From Clostridium porci (GTDB taxonomy: Bacteria > Bacillota > Clostridia > Lachnospirales > Lachnospiraceae): a stretch of 64,000 nt of DNA. Shown here one piece after another: positions 1-7,591 of the stretch (position 1 is the first letter of the stretch; the number at the start of each line of letters is the position of its first letter). A program made the translations under genes and the position numbers. The notes under the pieces were generated by a model. The model was not told the origin of the DNA and did no database searches. It was given only the letters and a program-made list of their open reading frames with translations. Location: positions 1-64,000 of the forward strand of contig NZ_VUMD01000012.1 in the NCBI RefSeq assembly GCF_009696375.1. Reading direction: 5' to 3'.

Positions 1-58
1 AAGAACCCCGGATAACTACTATGTAGATGCCAATGGAGTTTGGAAGCCAGAATCCTAA
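1..58 (+). CDS. C-terminal end of a cell-wall-binding repeat protein (partial)
   Basis: Reading from base 2, the frame gives RTPDNYYVDANGVWKPES and then a TAA stop at 56-58. The pattern N-Y-Y-V-D-A-N-G-V-W is typical of the aromatic/glycine repeats at the end of choline-binding-like or cell-wall-binding surface proteins of Lachnospiraceae, often amidases or glucosidases. Only this tail is in the window, so the enzymatic part cannot be named. A strong hairpin terminator follows 42 bases later, which fits the end of a transcription unit. Confidence 0.6.
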   Translation, partial: RTPDNYYVDANGVWKPES

Positions 59-100
59 AACGAGGTAAGTATACGAAAAAGAGGCAATCAATGCTGACCG

Positions 101-135
101 GGGAATGCCGCGTAAAGCGGCATTCCCTGTTTTCT
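101..135 (+). terminator. Rho-independent terminator of the upstream surface-protein gene
   Basis: An 11-bp perfect stem pairs 101-111 with 117-127 around a GTAAA loop and is followed by TGTTTTCT. It ends the transcription unit of the truncated gene at the window start. Confidence 0.85.
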
Positions 136-210
136 ATCTAGAGTGCAGGGCAATATGGCAATCATTTATGGGCTTGCCCCGTAAGGGTTTCATAGTTTAA
201 CAGGCTGTGG

Positions 211-251
211 GCAATTCATCCCCTATCCTCTTCAGGTAGGGGATGAATTGC
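211..251. repeat. 15-bp perfect inverted repeat
   Basis: Bases 211-225 are the exact reverse complement of 237-251, with an 11-base loop. Neither side has a T-run, so it is not a classical terminator. It lies between the terminator at 101-135 and the promoters at 265-376. It may be an operator, an RNA-processing hairpin or a small repeat element. Confidence 0.6.
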
Positions 252-264
252 GAACTACACGGCG

Positions 265-292
265 TTGACGTTTCTATTAAAAGCCGTACAAT
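265..292 (+). promoter_or_regulatory. Possible sigma-A promoter
   Basis: TTGACG (265-270) and TACAAT (287-292) are separated by 16 bases. Together with the next promoter it would feed the leader in front of hydE. Confidence 0.45.
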
Positions 293-347
293 ATAATCAT
301 TGGATTCTACCGGAACAGAATAAACAGTAGGCTGGGAGGTAGTTCAC

Positions 348-376
348 TTGACAAATAAATGGGATGATGCTACTAT
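348..376 (+). promoter_or_regulatory. Sigma-A promoter of the hydE leader
   Basis: A perfect -35 TTGACA (348-353) is 17 bases from TACTAT (371-376). Transcription would start near 383, about 310 bases before hydE. This leaves room for the structured leader described next. Confidence 0.6.
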
Positions 377-450
377 ACATACAACTATACTAGGATAATA
401 TGTTAAGAGTAAATAATGCCATGAGAGAACGACCGGATTAGAAAAGCTGC

Positions 451-590
451 CTTATGGTCAAAGTGAAGCTGAGAGAAGCCCTGGATATAAAGGCGTAAAA
501 CCGGGGAGTGCAAGGGGCTTTTTAGGACCATATAAGTGTAAGAGATAAAGCAGATCATTTGCGCTTTACCCTCTGCACTTATTTGTTTAT
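451..590 (+). promoter_or_regulatory. Candidate structured leader RNA with intrinsic terminator upstream of hydE-larE-tcdA
   Basis: A 7-bp outer helix can form between 453-459 and 526-532. An inner 6-bp helix can form between 476-481 and 515-520, with an alternative pairing 479-484/501-506. A second hairpin starts at 532: ATAAGTG (532-538) pairs with CACTTAT (576-582), with inner AGAG/CTCT and TAAAGC/GCTTTA pairings, followed by TTTGTTTAT. The outer helix and the terminator share base 532 and abut, so they may compete, as in a riboswitch or attenuator platform. I do not recognise the aptamer as any known class. The pairings are seen in the sequence; regulation is inferred. Confidence 0.4.
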
Positions 591-691
591 AATAAAGGAA
601 GCTGCGCCATAAGCAATCGGCCTGTCATTGAGCGTTTTGGTATGGGCACGTTCAGATAGAGCCTGGGCGTTAACCGAGGGAGGGAGAACGA

Positions 692-1726
692 ATGAAGGTT
701 ATTGATAAATTTCTGGAATCCCATTGGCTTTCAAAGCCGGAATATATGGAGCTGCTTCAGGCATGGGAGGACGTAGAAACGGCAGGGCGGCTCAGAGATG
801 AGGCGGTAAGGCTTAGGAAGCAATATTATGGAAATAAAGTGTTTACAAGAGGGCTTATAGAATTTACAAATTATTGTAAAAATAACTGCTATTATTGCGG
901 TATCCGAGGCGGAAACTCCCATGTGAAGCGGTATCGGCTGACTGGAGATGAAATTCTGGAATGCTGCAAAGCAGGGTACGAATTAGGATACCGTACCTTT
1001 GTGCTCCAGGGTGGGGAGGACGCTTATTACACAGATGAGAAAATGGCAGAAATCATTTATAGGATCAAAAAGGAATACCCGGATTGCGCTCTTACATTGT
1101 CAATCGGGGAAAAATCCTATGAAAGCTACCGTATGTTCCGAAGGGCAGGAGCGGATCGGTACCTGCTTCGCCATGAAACAGCAGATGATGAGCTGTACTC
1201 CTCTCTGCACCCGGAGACAATGAGGCTGGAAACCAGAAAGCAATGCCTGCTGCATTTAAAGGAATTAGGCTATCAGGTGGGGGCTGGCTTTATGGTGGGA
1301 GCTCCAGGACAAAGGCTTGATCATCTGGCGGAGGATTTGTGGTTTTTGCAAACGCTAAAGCCTCAGATGATCGGAATCGGCCCCTTTATTCCCCATCATG
1401 ATACCATCTATGCGCAGGAAAAGGCAGGGAGTGTTGAGCTGACGCTGTTTTTGCTGTCTGTCATCCGTGTTATGTTTCCTAAAATACTGCTTCCTGCTAC
1501 AACTGCCCTGGGGACGCTAGATCCCAAAGGAAGGGAAAAGGGCCTTGCCGCAGGGGCAAATGTGGTAATGCCCAATCTGTCTCCTGTGAAGAATCGAAAG
1601 CTCTATGAACTCTACGATAATAAAATCTGTACCGGAGACGAGGCCGCCGAATGCAGGGCCTGTCTGGGCAGGAGAGTGGAAAGTGTTGGGTACCAGTTAG
1701 TGGAGGAGAGAGGAGATGCGTTATAG
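692..1726 (+). CDS. hydE: [FeFe]-hydrogenase H-cluster radical SAM maturase HydE
   Basis: HydE is one of three maturases (HydE, F, G) that build the diiron subcluster of [FeFe]-hydrogenase. It belongs to the biotin synthase-like radical SAM family and acts in the cytosol. The CxxxCxxC cluster motif is CKNNCYYC, with cysteines at 62, 66 and 69. Family signatures LIEFTNYCKN, TFVLQGGEDAY, LSIGEKSYESY, RYLLRHETA and ATTALGTLDP follow in the expected order, and the 344-residue length is normal. The SD GAGGGAGGG sits before the ATG. It is first in a tight run with larE and tcdA. hydF and hydG are not in the window, so its partners must be elsewhere. Confidence 0.92.
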   Translation: MKVIDKFLESHWLSKPEYMELLQAWEDVETAGRLRDEAVRLRKQYYGNKVFTRGLIEFTNYCKNNCYYCGIRGGNSHVKRYRLTGDEILECCKAGYELGYRTFVLQGGEDAYYTDEKMAEIIYRIKKEYPDCALTLSIGEKSYESYRMFRRAGADRYLLRHETADDELYSSLHPETMRLETRKQCLLHLKELGYQVGAGFMVGAPGQRLDHLAEDLWFLQTLKPQMIGIGPFIPHHDTIYAQEKAGSVELTLFLLSVIRVMFPKILLPATTALGTLDPKGREKGLAAGANVVMPNLSPVKNRKLYELYDNKICTGDEAAECRACLGRRVESVGYQLVEERGDAL

Positions 1727-1728
1727 AA

Positions 1729-2538
1729 ATGGTAAATGAAAAATTAAAACAACTTCAGGATAATCTGCGTGAGTTAGGAAGTGTAGCAATCGCTTTCTCT
1801 GGCGGTGTAGATTCCACCTTTTTGCTTAAGGTGGCTCATGATGTGTTAGGAGAACGAGCGGTTGCTGTGACAGCCAGCTCCTGCTCCTTTCCAGAGAGGG
1901 AATTGGAGGAAGCCAGGCGCTTCTGTCAGGAAAATAGGATACGGCATGTCGTATGTGAGTCGGAAGAGCTGGATATTGAGGGCTTCCGGCAGAATCCTCC
2001 AAACCGCTGCTATCTGTGTAAGCATGAACTGTTTGAAAAAATCTGGGCCATTGCCAAAGAGGCCGGGTTAGCGGCAGTAGCGGAAGGCTCTAACATGGAT
2101 GATAACGGAGATTACAGGCCAGGACTAATTGCGGTAAAAGAATTAAATGTGAGAAGTCCCTTAAGAGAGGCCGGACTCTCAAAGGCGGAAATTCGCAGGC
2201 TGTCAAAGGAACTTGGCCTTTCCACCTGGGATAAGCAGTCCTTTGCCTGCCTTTCTTCCAGGTTCGTATACGGAGAAACCATTGATGAGGTTAAACTTGG
2301 AATGGTAGATAAGGCGGAGCAGCTGCTTTTAGATATGGGCTTTCATCAGGTTCGGGTTAGAATACATGGAAGGATTGCCAGAATTGAAGTGCTGCCAGAA
2401 GAATTACCTGATTTATTAGAGCCAAAGGTAAGGTCGAAGCTTACTGCAAAATTGAAAGAGTTTGGATTTTCCTACGTTACTCTGGATTTGGAGGGGTATC
2501 GTATGGGAAGCATGAATGAAACGTTAAAGAGGGATTAG
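1729..2538 (+). CDS. larE: LarE-family ATP-dependent sulfur transferase
   Basis: LarE supplies sulfur to the nickel-pincer cofactor of lactate racemase and related enzymes after adenylating its substrate. The PP-loop motif SGGVDS is at residues 24-29. Cysteines occur at 94 and 97 (CYLC) and at 174 (FACLSSR). A three-cysteine set of this kind is known from LarE proteins that carry a [4Fe-4S] cluster rather than sacrificing a cysteine; assigning this protein to that type is inference. I start at the ATG two bases after the hydE stop (269 residues, the family norm). The longer open frame begins inside hydE and has no better SD. larB and larC are not nearby. Confidence 0.85.
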   Translation: MVNEKLKQLQDNLRELGSVAIAFSGGVDSTFLLKVAHDVLGERAVAVTASSCSFPERELEEARRFCQENRIRHVVCESEELDIEGFRQNPPNRCYLCKHELFEKIWAIAKEAGLAAVAEGSNMDDNGDYRPGLIAVKELNVRSPLREAGLSKAEIRRLSKELGLSTWDKQSFACLSSRFVYGETIDEVKLGMVDKAEQLLLDMGFHQVRVRIHGRIARIEVLPEELPDLLEPKVRSKLTAKLKEFGFSYVTLDLEGYRMGSMNETLKRD

Positions 2539-2543
2539 CCAGG

Positions 2544-3308
2544 ATGTTGAACCAATTTTCAAGAACGGAATTGCTGTTTGGTAAACGGGCGATGGAGGTA
2601 TTAAAAAACGCCAGGGTTGCTGTATTCGGAATCGGAGGCGTGGGAGGCTACGCAGTTGAGGCGCTGGTAAGAAGCGGCGTTGGGGAGGTGGATTTAATTG
2701 ATGATGACAAGGTGTGCCTTACCAATCTCAACCGCCAGATTATCGCCACAAGAAAAACAGTTGGAAAATACAAAGTGGACGTTATGAAGGAGCGGATACT
2801 GGAGATTAATCCAGATGCCATAGTGAATACACATAAGTGCTTTTTTCTCCCTGAGACCAGAGAAGAATTTGACTTTAGCCAGTATTCCTATGTGGTGGAC
2901 GCTGTGGATACTGTGACTGCCAAAATCCAGTTGGTCATAGAGGCGCAAAATGCCGGCATTCCCATCATTAGCTGCATGGGGGCAGGAAATAAGCTGAATC
3001 CGGCAGGCTTTGAGGTAGCGGATATTTTCAAGACGTCAGTCTGCCCCTTGGCCAAGGTGATGCGAAGGGAGCTGAAAAAACGGGAGATCAAGCATCTTAA
3101 GGTTGTGTATTCAAAGGAAAAGCCGGTTCGTCCTGTGGAAGATATGGCGGTTAGCTGCAGAACGCACTGTATTTGCCCTCCTGGGGCGCAGCACAAGTGT
3201 ACAGAGAGGAGAGATATTCCAGGCTCTAACGCCTTTGTCCCGGCTGCGGCAGGCCTGATTATAGCCAGCGAAGTGACGAAAGACCTTACAGAGAGCTACA
3301 AGCATTGA
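2544..3308 (+). CDS. tcdA: tRNA threonylcarbamoyladenosine dehydratase (TcdA, E1-like)
   Basis: TcdA cyclises t6A at position 37 of ANN-decoding tRNAs to ct6A using ATP. The protein is a ThiF/MoeB/E1-like Rossmann enzyme. The nucleotide loop GIGGVGGYAVEALVRSG lies near residue 30. The adenylation-site stretch D-D-D-K-V-C-L-T-N-L-N-R-Q follows, and the C-terminal half has four cysteines (CRTHCIC...C). The 254-residue length is typical. It starts five bases after larE and is probably co-transcribed. The neighbours suggest it could instead activate a sulfur carrier, but the TcdA-specific sequence pattern makes ct6A synthesis more likely. Confidence 0.88.
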   Translation: MLNQFSRTELLFGKRAMEVLKNARVAVFGIGGVGGYAVEALVRSGVGEVDLIDDDKVCLTNLNRQIIATRKTVGKYKVDVMKERILEINPDAIVNTHKCFFLPETREEFDFSQYSYVVDAVDTVTAKIQLVIEAQNAGIPIISCMGAGNKLNPAGFEVADIFKTSVCPLAKVMRRELKKREIKHLKVVYSKEKPVRPVEDMAVSCRTHCICPPGAQHKCTERRDIPGSNAFVPAAAGLIIASEVTKDLTESYKH

Positions 3309-3614
3309 AGGCTGGTAACACAGCGCTTGTAATGTGCAGGTAATGGCGGGACAGCAGACGCAACTATTTGTTACAGTACTACAGGAGATAGCAGGCTGGG
3401 AGAGCTTATTGGCTTTAGCCAATGGGTAACAGCTTGAGTGGTGGCGGCTATTTTAGGGAGCAGCTTAAACGACGAAGCCAGAAGTCCATTTGCCTTCACA
3501 CTGCAATGTACAGGGAAGGGAACATCTCAGGCAGGCACAAGGGCGCTGTTGGCATAAAATGGGCGGGAGCTAGTATAGGCAGGTATCACAGTATACAGAT
3601 GAGGAGGAGAGAGA
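3309..3614. other. 306-base intergenic stretch with no recognised gene
   Basis: I see no convincing promoter, RNA or terminator. A 67-codon open frame at 3422-3625 lacks an SD and runs into the next gene, so it is not called. Confidence 0.5.
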
Positions 3615-4790
3615 ATGGTTTATGATTTTGACACAGTGGTTGACCGGAGGGGAACCAACTCCTTAAAATATGATTTTTCAAAAGAGAGAGGAAAAGGGGA
3701 GAATGTGCTCCCGCTGTGGGTGGCGGATATGGACTTTCAGACAGCTCCGGAGATTCTTAAGCGTCTGGAAGAGGTGGTACGGCATGGAATATTTGGTTAC
3801 AGTGAAGGAAAGGAGGCTTATTTTCGTGCAGTACAGAATTGGTATTTGGAGTATTTTGGATGGAAGGTAAGCAGAAGCTGGCTGGTAAAAACCCCTGGGG
3901 TAGTCTTTGCAATCGCGGCGGCAATCCGGGCATTTACGAAGGAAGGGGACTGCGTAATGGTGCAGCAGCCGGTATACTATCCCTTTGGCGAAGTGATTGC
4001 GGATAATCAGCGGGTTCTGATTAACAACCCTCTAAAGCAGGTGAATGGCAGATATGTAATCGACTTTGAGGATTTTGAGGAAAAGCTTACGGCCAATCAG
4101 GTAAAGCTGTTTTTGCTGTGCAGTCCCCACAATCCAGTGGGCCGTGTATGGGAAGAATGGGAGCTTCGGAAGCTGGGAGACATATGCCTGCGGCATGGTG
4201 TGCTGGTAGTCAGCGATGAAATTCACAGTGATTTCACTTACAGAGGGCATAGGCATCATGTATTCGCAAATCTGTCGCCGGAATTTGAGGAGATTACCAT
4301 TACCTGTACGGCTCCCAGCAAGACCTTCAATCTGGCAGGGCTGCAGATTTCCAATATTTTTATTCCCAATCCAAAGCTTAAGCGCAAGTTTAAGGAAGCG
4401 GTTGCTGCCACAGGGTATAGCGAGGCGAATCTGATGGGGCTTGCCGCATGCCAGGCGGCTTATGAGCAGGGAAGACCGTGGCTTAAACAGCTAAAGGAAT
4501 ATCTGGAAGGCAATCTCTCCTTTGTTCGGGAATACCTTAAGGAGCATCTGCCGGAAATCAGCCTGGTGGAGCCAGAAGGGACCTATCTGATTTGGCTGGA
4601 TTTCAGGGGGCTGGGCCTGACAGAGAGTCAGCGGGAGGAGCTGATCGTGAATAAGGCACATTTGTGGCTGGACAGCGGCGTTATGTTTGGGGCGGGCGGA
4701 GAAGGCTTTGAACGGATTAATATTGCCTGCCCTAGAGCAACCCTGGAAAAGGCCCTGTCGCAACTGACGGAAGCGCTGCACAAAGTATGA
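3615..4790 (+). CDS. patB: MalY/PatB-family PLP-dependent C-S lyase (cystathionine beta-lyase type)
   Basis: The protein is a fold-type I aminotransferase-like enzyme that cleaves cystathionine or cysteine to pyruvate, ammonia and a thiol. The N-terminal D-R-R-G-T-N-S-L-K-Y-D block and P-L-W-V-A-D-M-D-F are diagnostic of the PatB/MalY group. The PLP lysine is K236 in APSKTFNLAGLQ. The full length of 391 residues matches the family. AGGAGGAGA lies just before the ATG. It links to sulfur amino acid metabolism, like the metF/metH block further along. Aminotransferase activity cannot be excluded from sequence alone. Confidence 0.88.
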   Translation: MVYDFDTVVDRRGTNSLKYDFSKERGKGENVLPLWVADMDFQTAPEILKRLEEVVRHGIFGYSEGKEAYFRAVQNWYLEYFGWKVSRSWLVKTPGVVFAIAAAIRAFTKEGDCVMVQQPVYYPFGEVIADNQRVLINNPLKQVNGRYVIDFEDFEEKLTANQVKLFLLCSPHNPVGRVWEEWELRKLGDICLRHGVLVVSDEIHSDFTYRGHRHHVFANLSPEFEEITITCTAPSKTFNLAGLQISNIFIPNPKLKRKFKEAVAATGYSEANLMGLAACQAAYEQGRPWLKQLKEYLEGNLSFVREYLKEHLPEISLVEPEGTYLIWLDFRGLGLTESQREELIVNKAHLWLDSGVMFGAGGEGFERINIACPRATLEKALSQLTEALHKV

Positions 4791-4834
4791 GACAAAGGGT
4801 AAGGCTTCGGAAACGGTAGAGAGGGGAGGGAGCG

Positions 4835-5056
4835 ATGGATATAATAGATTTGGAGACGGCAGCTCAATTAAAATCACTGGTGAAGGAAACATTTTCTGTT
4901 CAACTGCATTTTCACGACGGCTGCGGAGGCCAGTATTTTTCCATGGAGAAACCAGCTGGCCGGAGGCTGCGGGAATGGGTTGTAACCTTTGGGGAGGAAC
5001 GAAGGCTGAAGGTTATATTTTTAGAAGACGGATGCGGATTCTATTTTACTTTATAA
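4835..5056 (+). CDS. Small RDAC-like protein, function unknown
   Basis: A 73-residue protein with a good SD (GAGGGGAGGGAG) begins 45 bases after patB. The centre reads HFHDGCGGQYFSME. This resembles the small Firmicutes 'RDAC' proteins, named for an R-D-A-C motif followed by G and Q, with HDGC in place of RDAC here. The two halves look like alpha then beta structure, with no signal peptide or membrane segment. No function is known to me. The family link is tentative, but the SD and position support a real gene. Confidence 0.55.
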   Translation: MDIIDLETAAQLKSLVKETFSVQLHFHDGCGGQYFSMEKPAGRRLREWVVTFGEERRLKVIFLEDGCGFYFTL

Positions 5057-5127
5057 GAAGGATCGACGTTGACATTTTCTTGCCAGGTAGCTGGCAATCT
5101 ATTTTTAAAGCACCAAGAATAAAAAAC

Positions 5128-5143
5128 GTACACTATAATGTAC
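5128..5143 (+). promoter_or_regulatory. Operator overlapping the -10 box of the toxin-antitoxin operon
   Basis: The inverted repeat GTACA (5128-5132)/TGTAC (5139-5143) encloses a TATAAT -10 box at 5134-5139. This is the usual arrangement for autorepression by a Phd/YefM antitoxin complex. Another palindrome, TTGCCAG/CTGGCAA, lies upstream at 5080-5097. No good -35 is visible at the right distance. Confidence 0.6.
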
Positions 5144-5162
5144 ATATGAGGAAGTAGGAAAA

Positions 5163-5411
5163 ATGCTTAATACGAACATAACAAATTTCCGCAAGAATAT
5201 TTTTGAACTGCTGGAGCAGACAATCAAGTATAATGAGCCGGTGAATATCAGCACAAAGGCAGGAAATGCCGTCATAATCAGCGAGGAAGATTACAACGGC
5301 TTGATGGAAACGGTATATCTTTCATCTATTCCGCAACTGCGAGAGCAGATTATCGAAGGCCTGCATACACCGCTTGACGAGTGCTTGCCGGAAAACGAGG
5401 TGCACTGGTAA
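5163..5411 (+). CDS. Phd/YefM-family antitoxin
   Basis: An 82-residue protein with the Phd/YefM start pattern: short N-terminal strand, N-F-R-K-N-I-F-E-L-L-E-Q and the 'E-P-V-N-I-S-T-K-A-G-N-A-V-I-I-S-E-E-D-Y' block. In this family the N-terminal part forms a DNA-binding dimer and the C-terminus wraps the toxin. SD-like GAAGTAGGA lies before the ATG. Its stop overlaps the start of the toxin gene (TAATG), so the two are translationally coupled. It should repress its own promoter through the palindrome around the -10. Confidence 0.88.
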   Translation: MLNTNITNFRKNIFELLEQTIKYNEPVNISTKAGNAVIISEEDYNGLMETVYLSSIPQLREQIIEGLHTPLDECLPENEVHW

Positions 5412-5653
5412 TGTACTCAATCGTTTATACAAAAAAATCAGCCAATGATATACAGAACCTTAAGGCGGCAAAGTTGGAGACAAAGGCAAAGGGGTTAATA
5501 GACCTTATCCGGGAGAATCCATATCAAACACCGCCTCCACATGAAAAGTTACAAGGTGATTTGCAAGGGGCATACTCCCGGCGTATCTATGAGGTTTTGG
5601 AAGAAGAACAGACCGTGAAAATTATTAGCTTATGGACACACTATGAGTTTTAA
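5411..5653 (+). CDS. yoeB: YoeB/Txe-family mRNA interferase with an internal deletion
   Basis: YoeB toxins cleave mRNA in the ribosomal A site. The 80-residue protein starts at the ATG overlapping the antitoxin stop and keeps the family frame: K-L-Q-G-D-L-Q-G-A-Y-S-R-R-I near the middle and S-L-W-T-H-Y-E-F at the end. Family members normally read S-R-R-I-N-x-x-H-R-L-V-Y between these blocks. Here SRRI runs straight into YEVLEEE, so about seven residues are missing. The lost part includes the H-R-L-V segment that carries a catalytic arginine in E. coli YoeB. The terminal His-Tyr pair remains. The toxin is therefore probably inactive or altered. Confidence 0.85.
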   Translation: MYSIVYTKKSANDIQNLKAAKLETKAKGLIDLIRENPYQTPPPHEKLQGDLQGAYSRRIYEVLEEEQTVKIISLWTHYEF

Positions 5654-5676
5654 GGAACGCAAAAAATGAAAGTTGG

Positions 5677-5735
5677 AATAAGGCTGCCACAATCCCGCTA
5701 GCTTTAGATGGAGGGATTGTGGCAGCCTTATTTAA
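5677..5735 (+). terminator. Terminator after the toxin-antitoxin operon
   Basis: A 20-bp perfect stem pairs 5677-5696 with 5713-5732. The stem is long enough to serve both directions, but the T-rich tail is weak. Confidence 0.8.
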
Positions 5736-6296
5736 AATGAATAAATAAAAGGCGGGTTAACCCTGTTTCCTTTTGCCAGAGGCTTGCCCTACAGCCTCCG
5801 CCAGACAGTCAGGCTCAGCATGTCATGGACAGGGACATGAGGCCAGGGTGACGGATGACCTGGGGCAAATGGGCCTCCAGCTTAGGGATATGCCGGTTAC
5901 TGGCTTTATAGCAGGTATGTCTTTGCCATAATGTGCTGCCTTTTGCTGTTGTTCAGCTTTTTCTGTAAATGATGGTCTTCTATGATAAAATAAAAATCAT
6001 AGGAGGCCTTTTATTATGGTAATAGAAAAACGAGGAATGGTTTTCCCAATTACGAATTGCATGGGGTATTTTTACCCCATGTTTCTTTTACTTTATAGGA
6101 AAGAGCGACCTTGGCACTTTCTTGTGATTTCTAGTTCTGATCTTCCCTTTTGCATTCCATTTAAAAAAATGGCAGAAAAATCTAGACATGTGATAAGCTG
6201 GAAGATACTCTCTTTGGTACGATTTAAAAATATACTCTCGTAATACTGCTCTGCAACGAGATCAATAAGTACTGAATGGAAAAAAGGGGAAAAGTT
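5736..6296. other. Gene-poor stretch with two further hairpin terminators
   Basis: A 13-bp hairpin (two G-U pairs) joins 5974-5986 with 5996-6008 and is followed by TTTTATT. A second, ATGGGGTA/TACCCCAT at 6061-6068/6073-6080, is followed by GTTTCTTTTA. A 10-bp palindrome GGGTTAACCC lies at 5754-5763. A 75-codon open frame at 6016-6243 starts inside the first T-run and spans the second hairpin, so I do not call it. Stacked terminators in front of the regulator at 6297 suggest insulation of the surface locus. Confidence 0.6.
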
Positions 6297-7511
6297 GTGG
6301 AAAAAGAAAAGCTGGTAGTAAAAATGTTAGGGGATTTTTCTGTTGCTTATAATGGCAGGAATATTTCTCCGGGCAGAAATCTGGCAGCTAAAACAATGCA
6401 GCTGTTTCAGATGCTGATGCTGAATCCCAGGCATTGTATTTCAAAGGAAAAGATCATGCTGGATTTCTATAAATATGGTGATTTCAGCAATAAAAACAAT
6501 AGTCTGAATAATATTATTTATCGTTTAAGAAAAATTCTTGCGGATGCCGGTGTTCCGGGAGATTCTTATATATCCATTAAAAGTGGAATGTGCGTATGGG
6601 ATTGTCCGGTTTCTCTGGAAGTGGACGCTTTGGAATTTAGCGGACTCATGGAAACGTGCAAAAATGTTACACATGAGGAGGGGGAGAATAGAATTGAACT
6701 CCTCTGCAAAGCATGGCTTTTGTATAGGGGAGATCTGCTTCCTACTAATTCAATGGAGGAGTGGGTCATACTGGAAAGCGCGCGGTATAAGAAGCTTTAC
6801 CGCAGCTGTACGAATCAGATTGCGGAATATTTGTGGAAAACAGGGCGATTTGACAGCCTTCTGACTCTGTATACCAAAGCGGTGAGCATTGAACCCTATG
6901 AGGAATGGCAGCTGGGCCAGTTGGATGTACTGATGAGCATGGGGAACTATAAAAGGGCCTTTGAGGTTTATGAAAATATGGAACATCTGAATGAATCGAT
7001 GCTGGAACGGCCTATGTCAGAAGGTATGGAAATGCGTTTCAGGAATATCAGCGAGTATTTGAAAGGAAAGCAGGAGGATATACAGGAGGTTAGGACGAGA
7101 ATACTGGATTTGCCCATAGAAGCAAGAGAAACGCCTGGCGAACGGGAAGGAGCATACGAATGCTCCTATCCGTTGTTTCTGGAAATGTACCGCTTGATGA
7201 GACGGACTGCGGAGCGTTCTAAAACTGCTTCATGTCTGATGCAGTGCATTATCGTCAACAGGCAAAAGCTTCCCATGCAGAATAAGCCTGTCCGGAAAAA
7301 AAGTGTTTATCTTGCCGAGGCGATTAAGGAATCCCTGCGCTGCGGAGACATCTTTACTCAATATATGGAGGGTAAGTTTCTTATTATATTAAACAGAGCA
7401 GAAAAAGAACATTGTAAAAGAATATTCAAACGTATTGCCGGCCGCTACGAAATACTGGGAGGCAGCCGCCGGGATCTGGAGTGGCAGGTGACATTGATTA
7501 CAAAATTCTGA
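6297..7511 (+). CDS. SARP/BTAD-type transcriptional regulator of the surface-filament locus
   Basis: The N-terminal ~95 residues form an OmpR-like winged helix (L-G-D-F-S-V-A-Y-N-G start, ...L-N-N-I-I-Y-R-L-R-K-I-L recognition helix). A bacterial transcriptional activator (BTAD) TPR-like domain follows to about residue 245, then a C-terminal region of unknown type. I prefer the GTG start at 6297, because AGGGGA lies 6-8 bases upstream. The in-frame ATG at 6276 has no SD and adds seven residues. It is 404 residues long, encoded just upstream of and in the same direction as sipW and the filament genes. It is therefore the likely activator of that operon; direct evidence is lacking. Confidence 0.8.
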   Translation: MEKEKLVVKMLGDFSVAYNGRNISPGRNLAAKTMQLFQMLMLNPRHCISKEKIMLDFYKYGDFSNKNNSLNNIIYRLRKILADAGVPGDSYISIKSGMCVWDCPVSLEVDALEFSGLMETCKNVTHEEGENRIELLCKAWLLYRGDLLPTNSMEEWVILESARYKKLYRSCTNQIAEYLWKTGRFDSLLTLYTKAVSIEPYEEWQLGQLDVLMSMGNYKRAFEVYENMEHLNESMLERPMSEGMEMRFRNISEYLKGKQEDIQEVRTRILDLPIEARETPGEREGAYECSYPLFLEMYRLMRRTAERSKTASCLMQCIIVNRQKLPMQNKPVRKKSVYLAEAIKESLRCGDIFTQYMEGKFLIILNRAEKEHCKRIFKRIAGRYEILGGSRRDLEWQVTLITKF

Positions 7512-7517
7512 AAATGA

Positions 7518-7533
7518 TACCGGTATTCCGGTA
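7518..7533 (+). promoter_or_regulatory. Inverted repeat TACCGG/CCGGTA after the regulator gene
   Basis: TACCGG (518-523 of the 7-kb block) and CCGGTA (528-533) flank a TATT spacer, just after the regulator stop and about 170 bases upstream of sipW. It could be an operator for the BTAD regulator or an mRNA hairpin. Confidence 0.35.
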
Positions 7534-7591
7534 GAGAACCAGCTAAAATATGAGCTTGTTATGATAATCAATGAATAACGGGGGAGGAACT

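Noticed and set aside
1651-1728. Longer start of larE inside hydE
   Set aside because: Adds 26 residues unlike LarE; the ATG at 1729 gives the normal family start.
3422-3625. 67-codon open frame before patB
   Set aside because: No SD, overlaps the patB start and shows no recognisable pattern.
6111-6125. TTGGCAC...TTGTGA, resembling a sigma-54 promoter
   Set aside because: The spacing between the two elements is one base short and the GC of the -12 element is missing. The gene behind it is not of a sigma-54 type.
6016-6243. 75-codon open frame
   Set aside because: It starts in the T-run of one terminator, crosses a second hairpin and has no family pattern.
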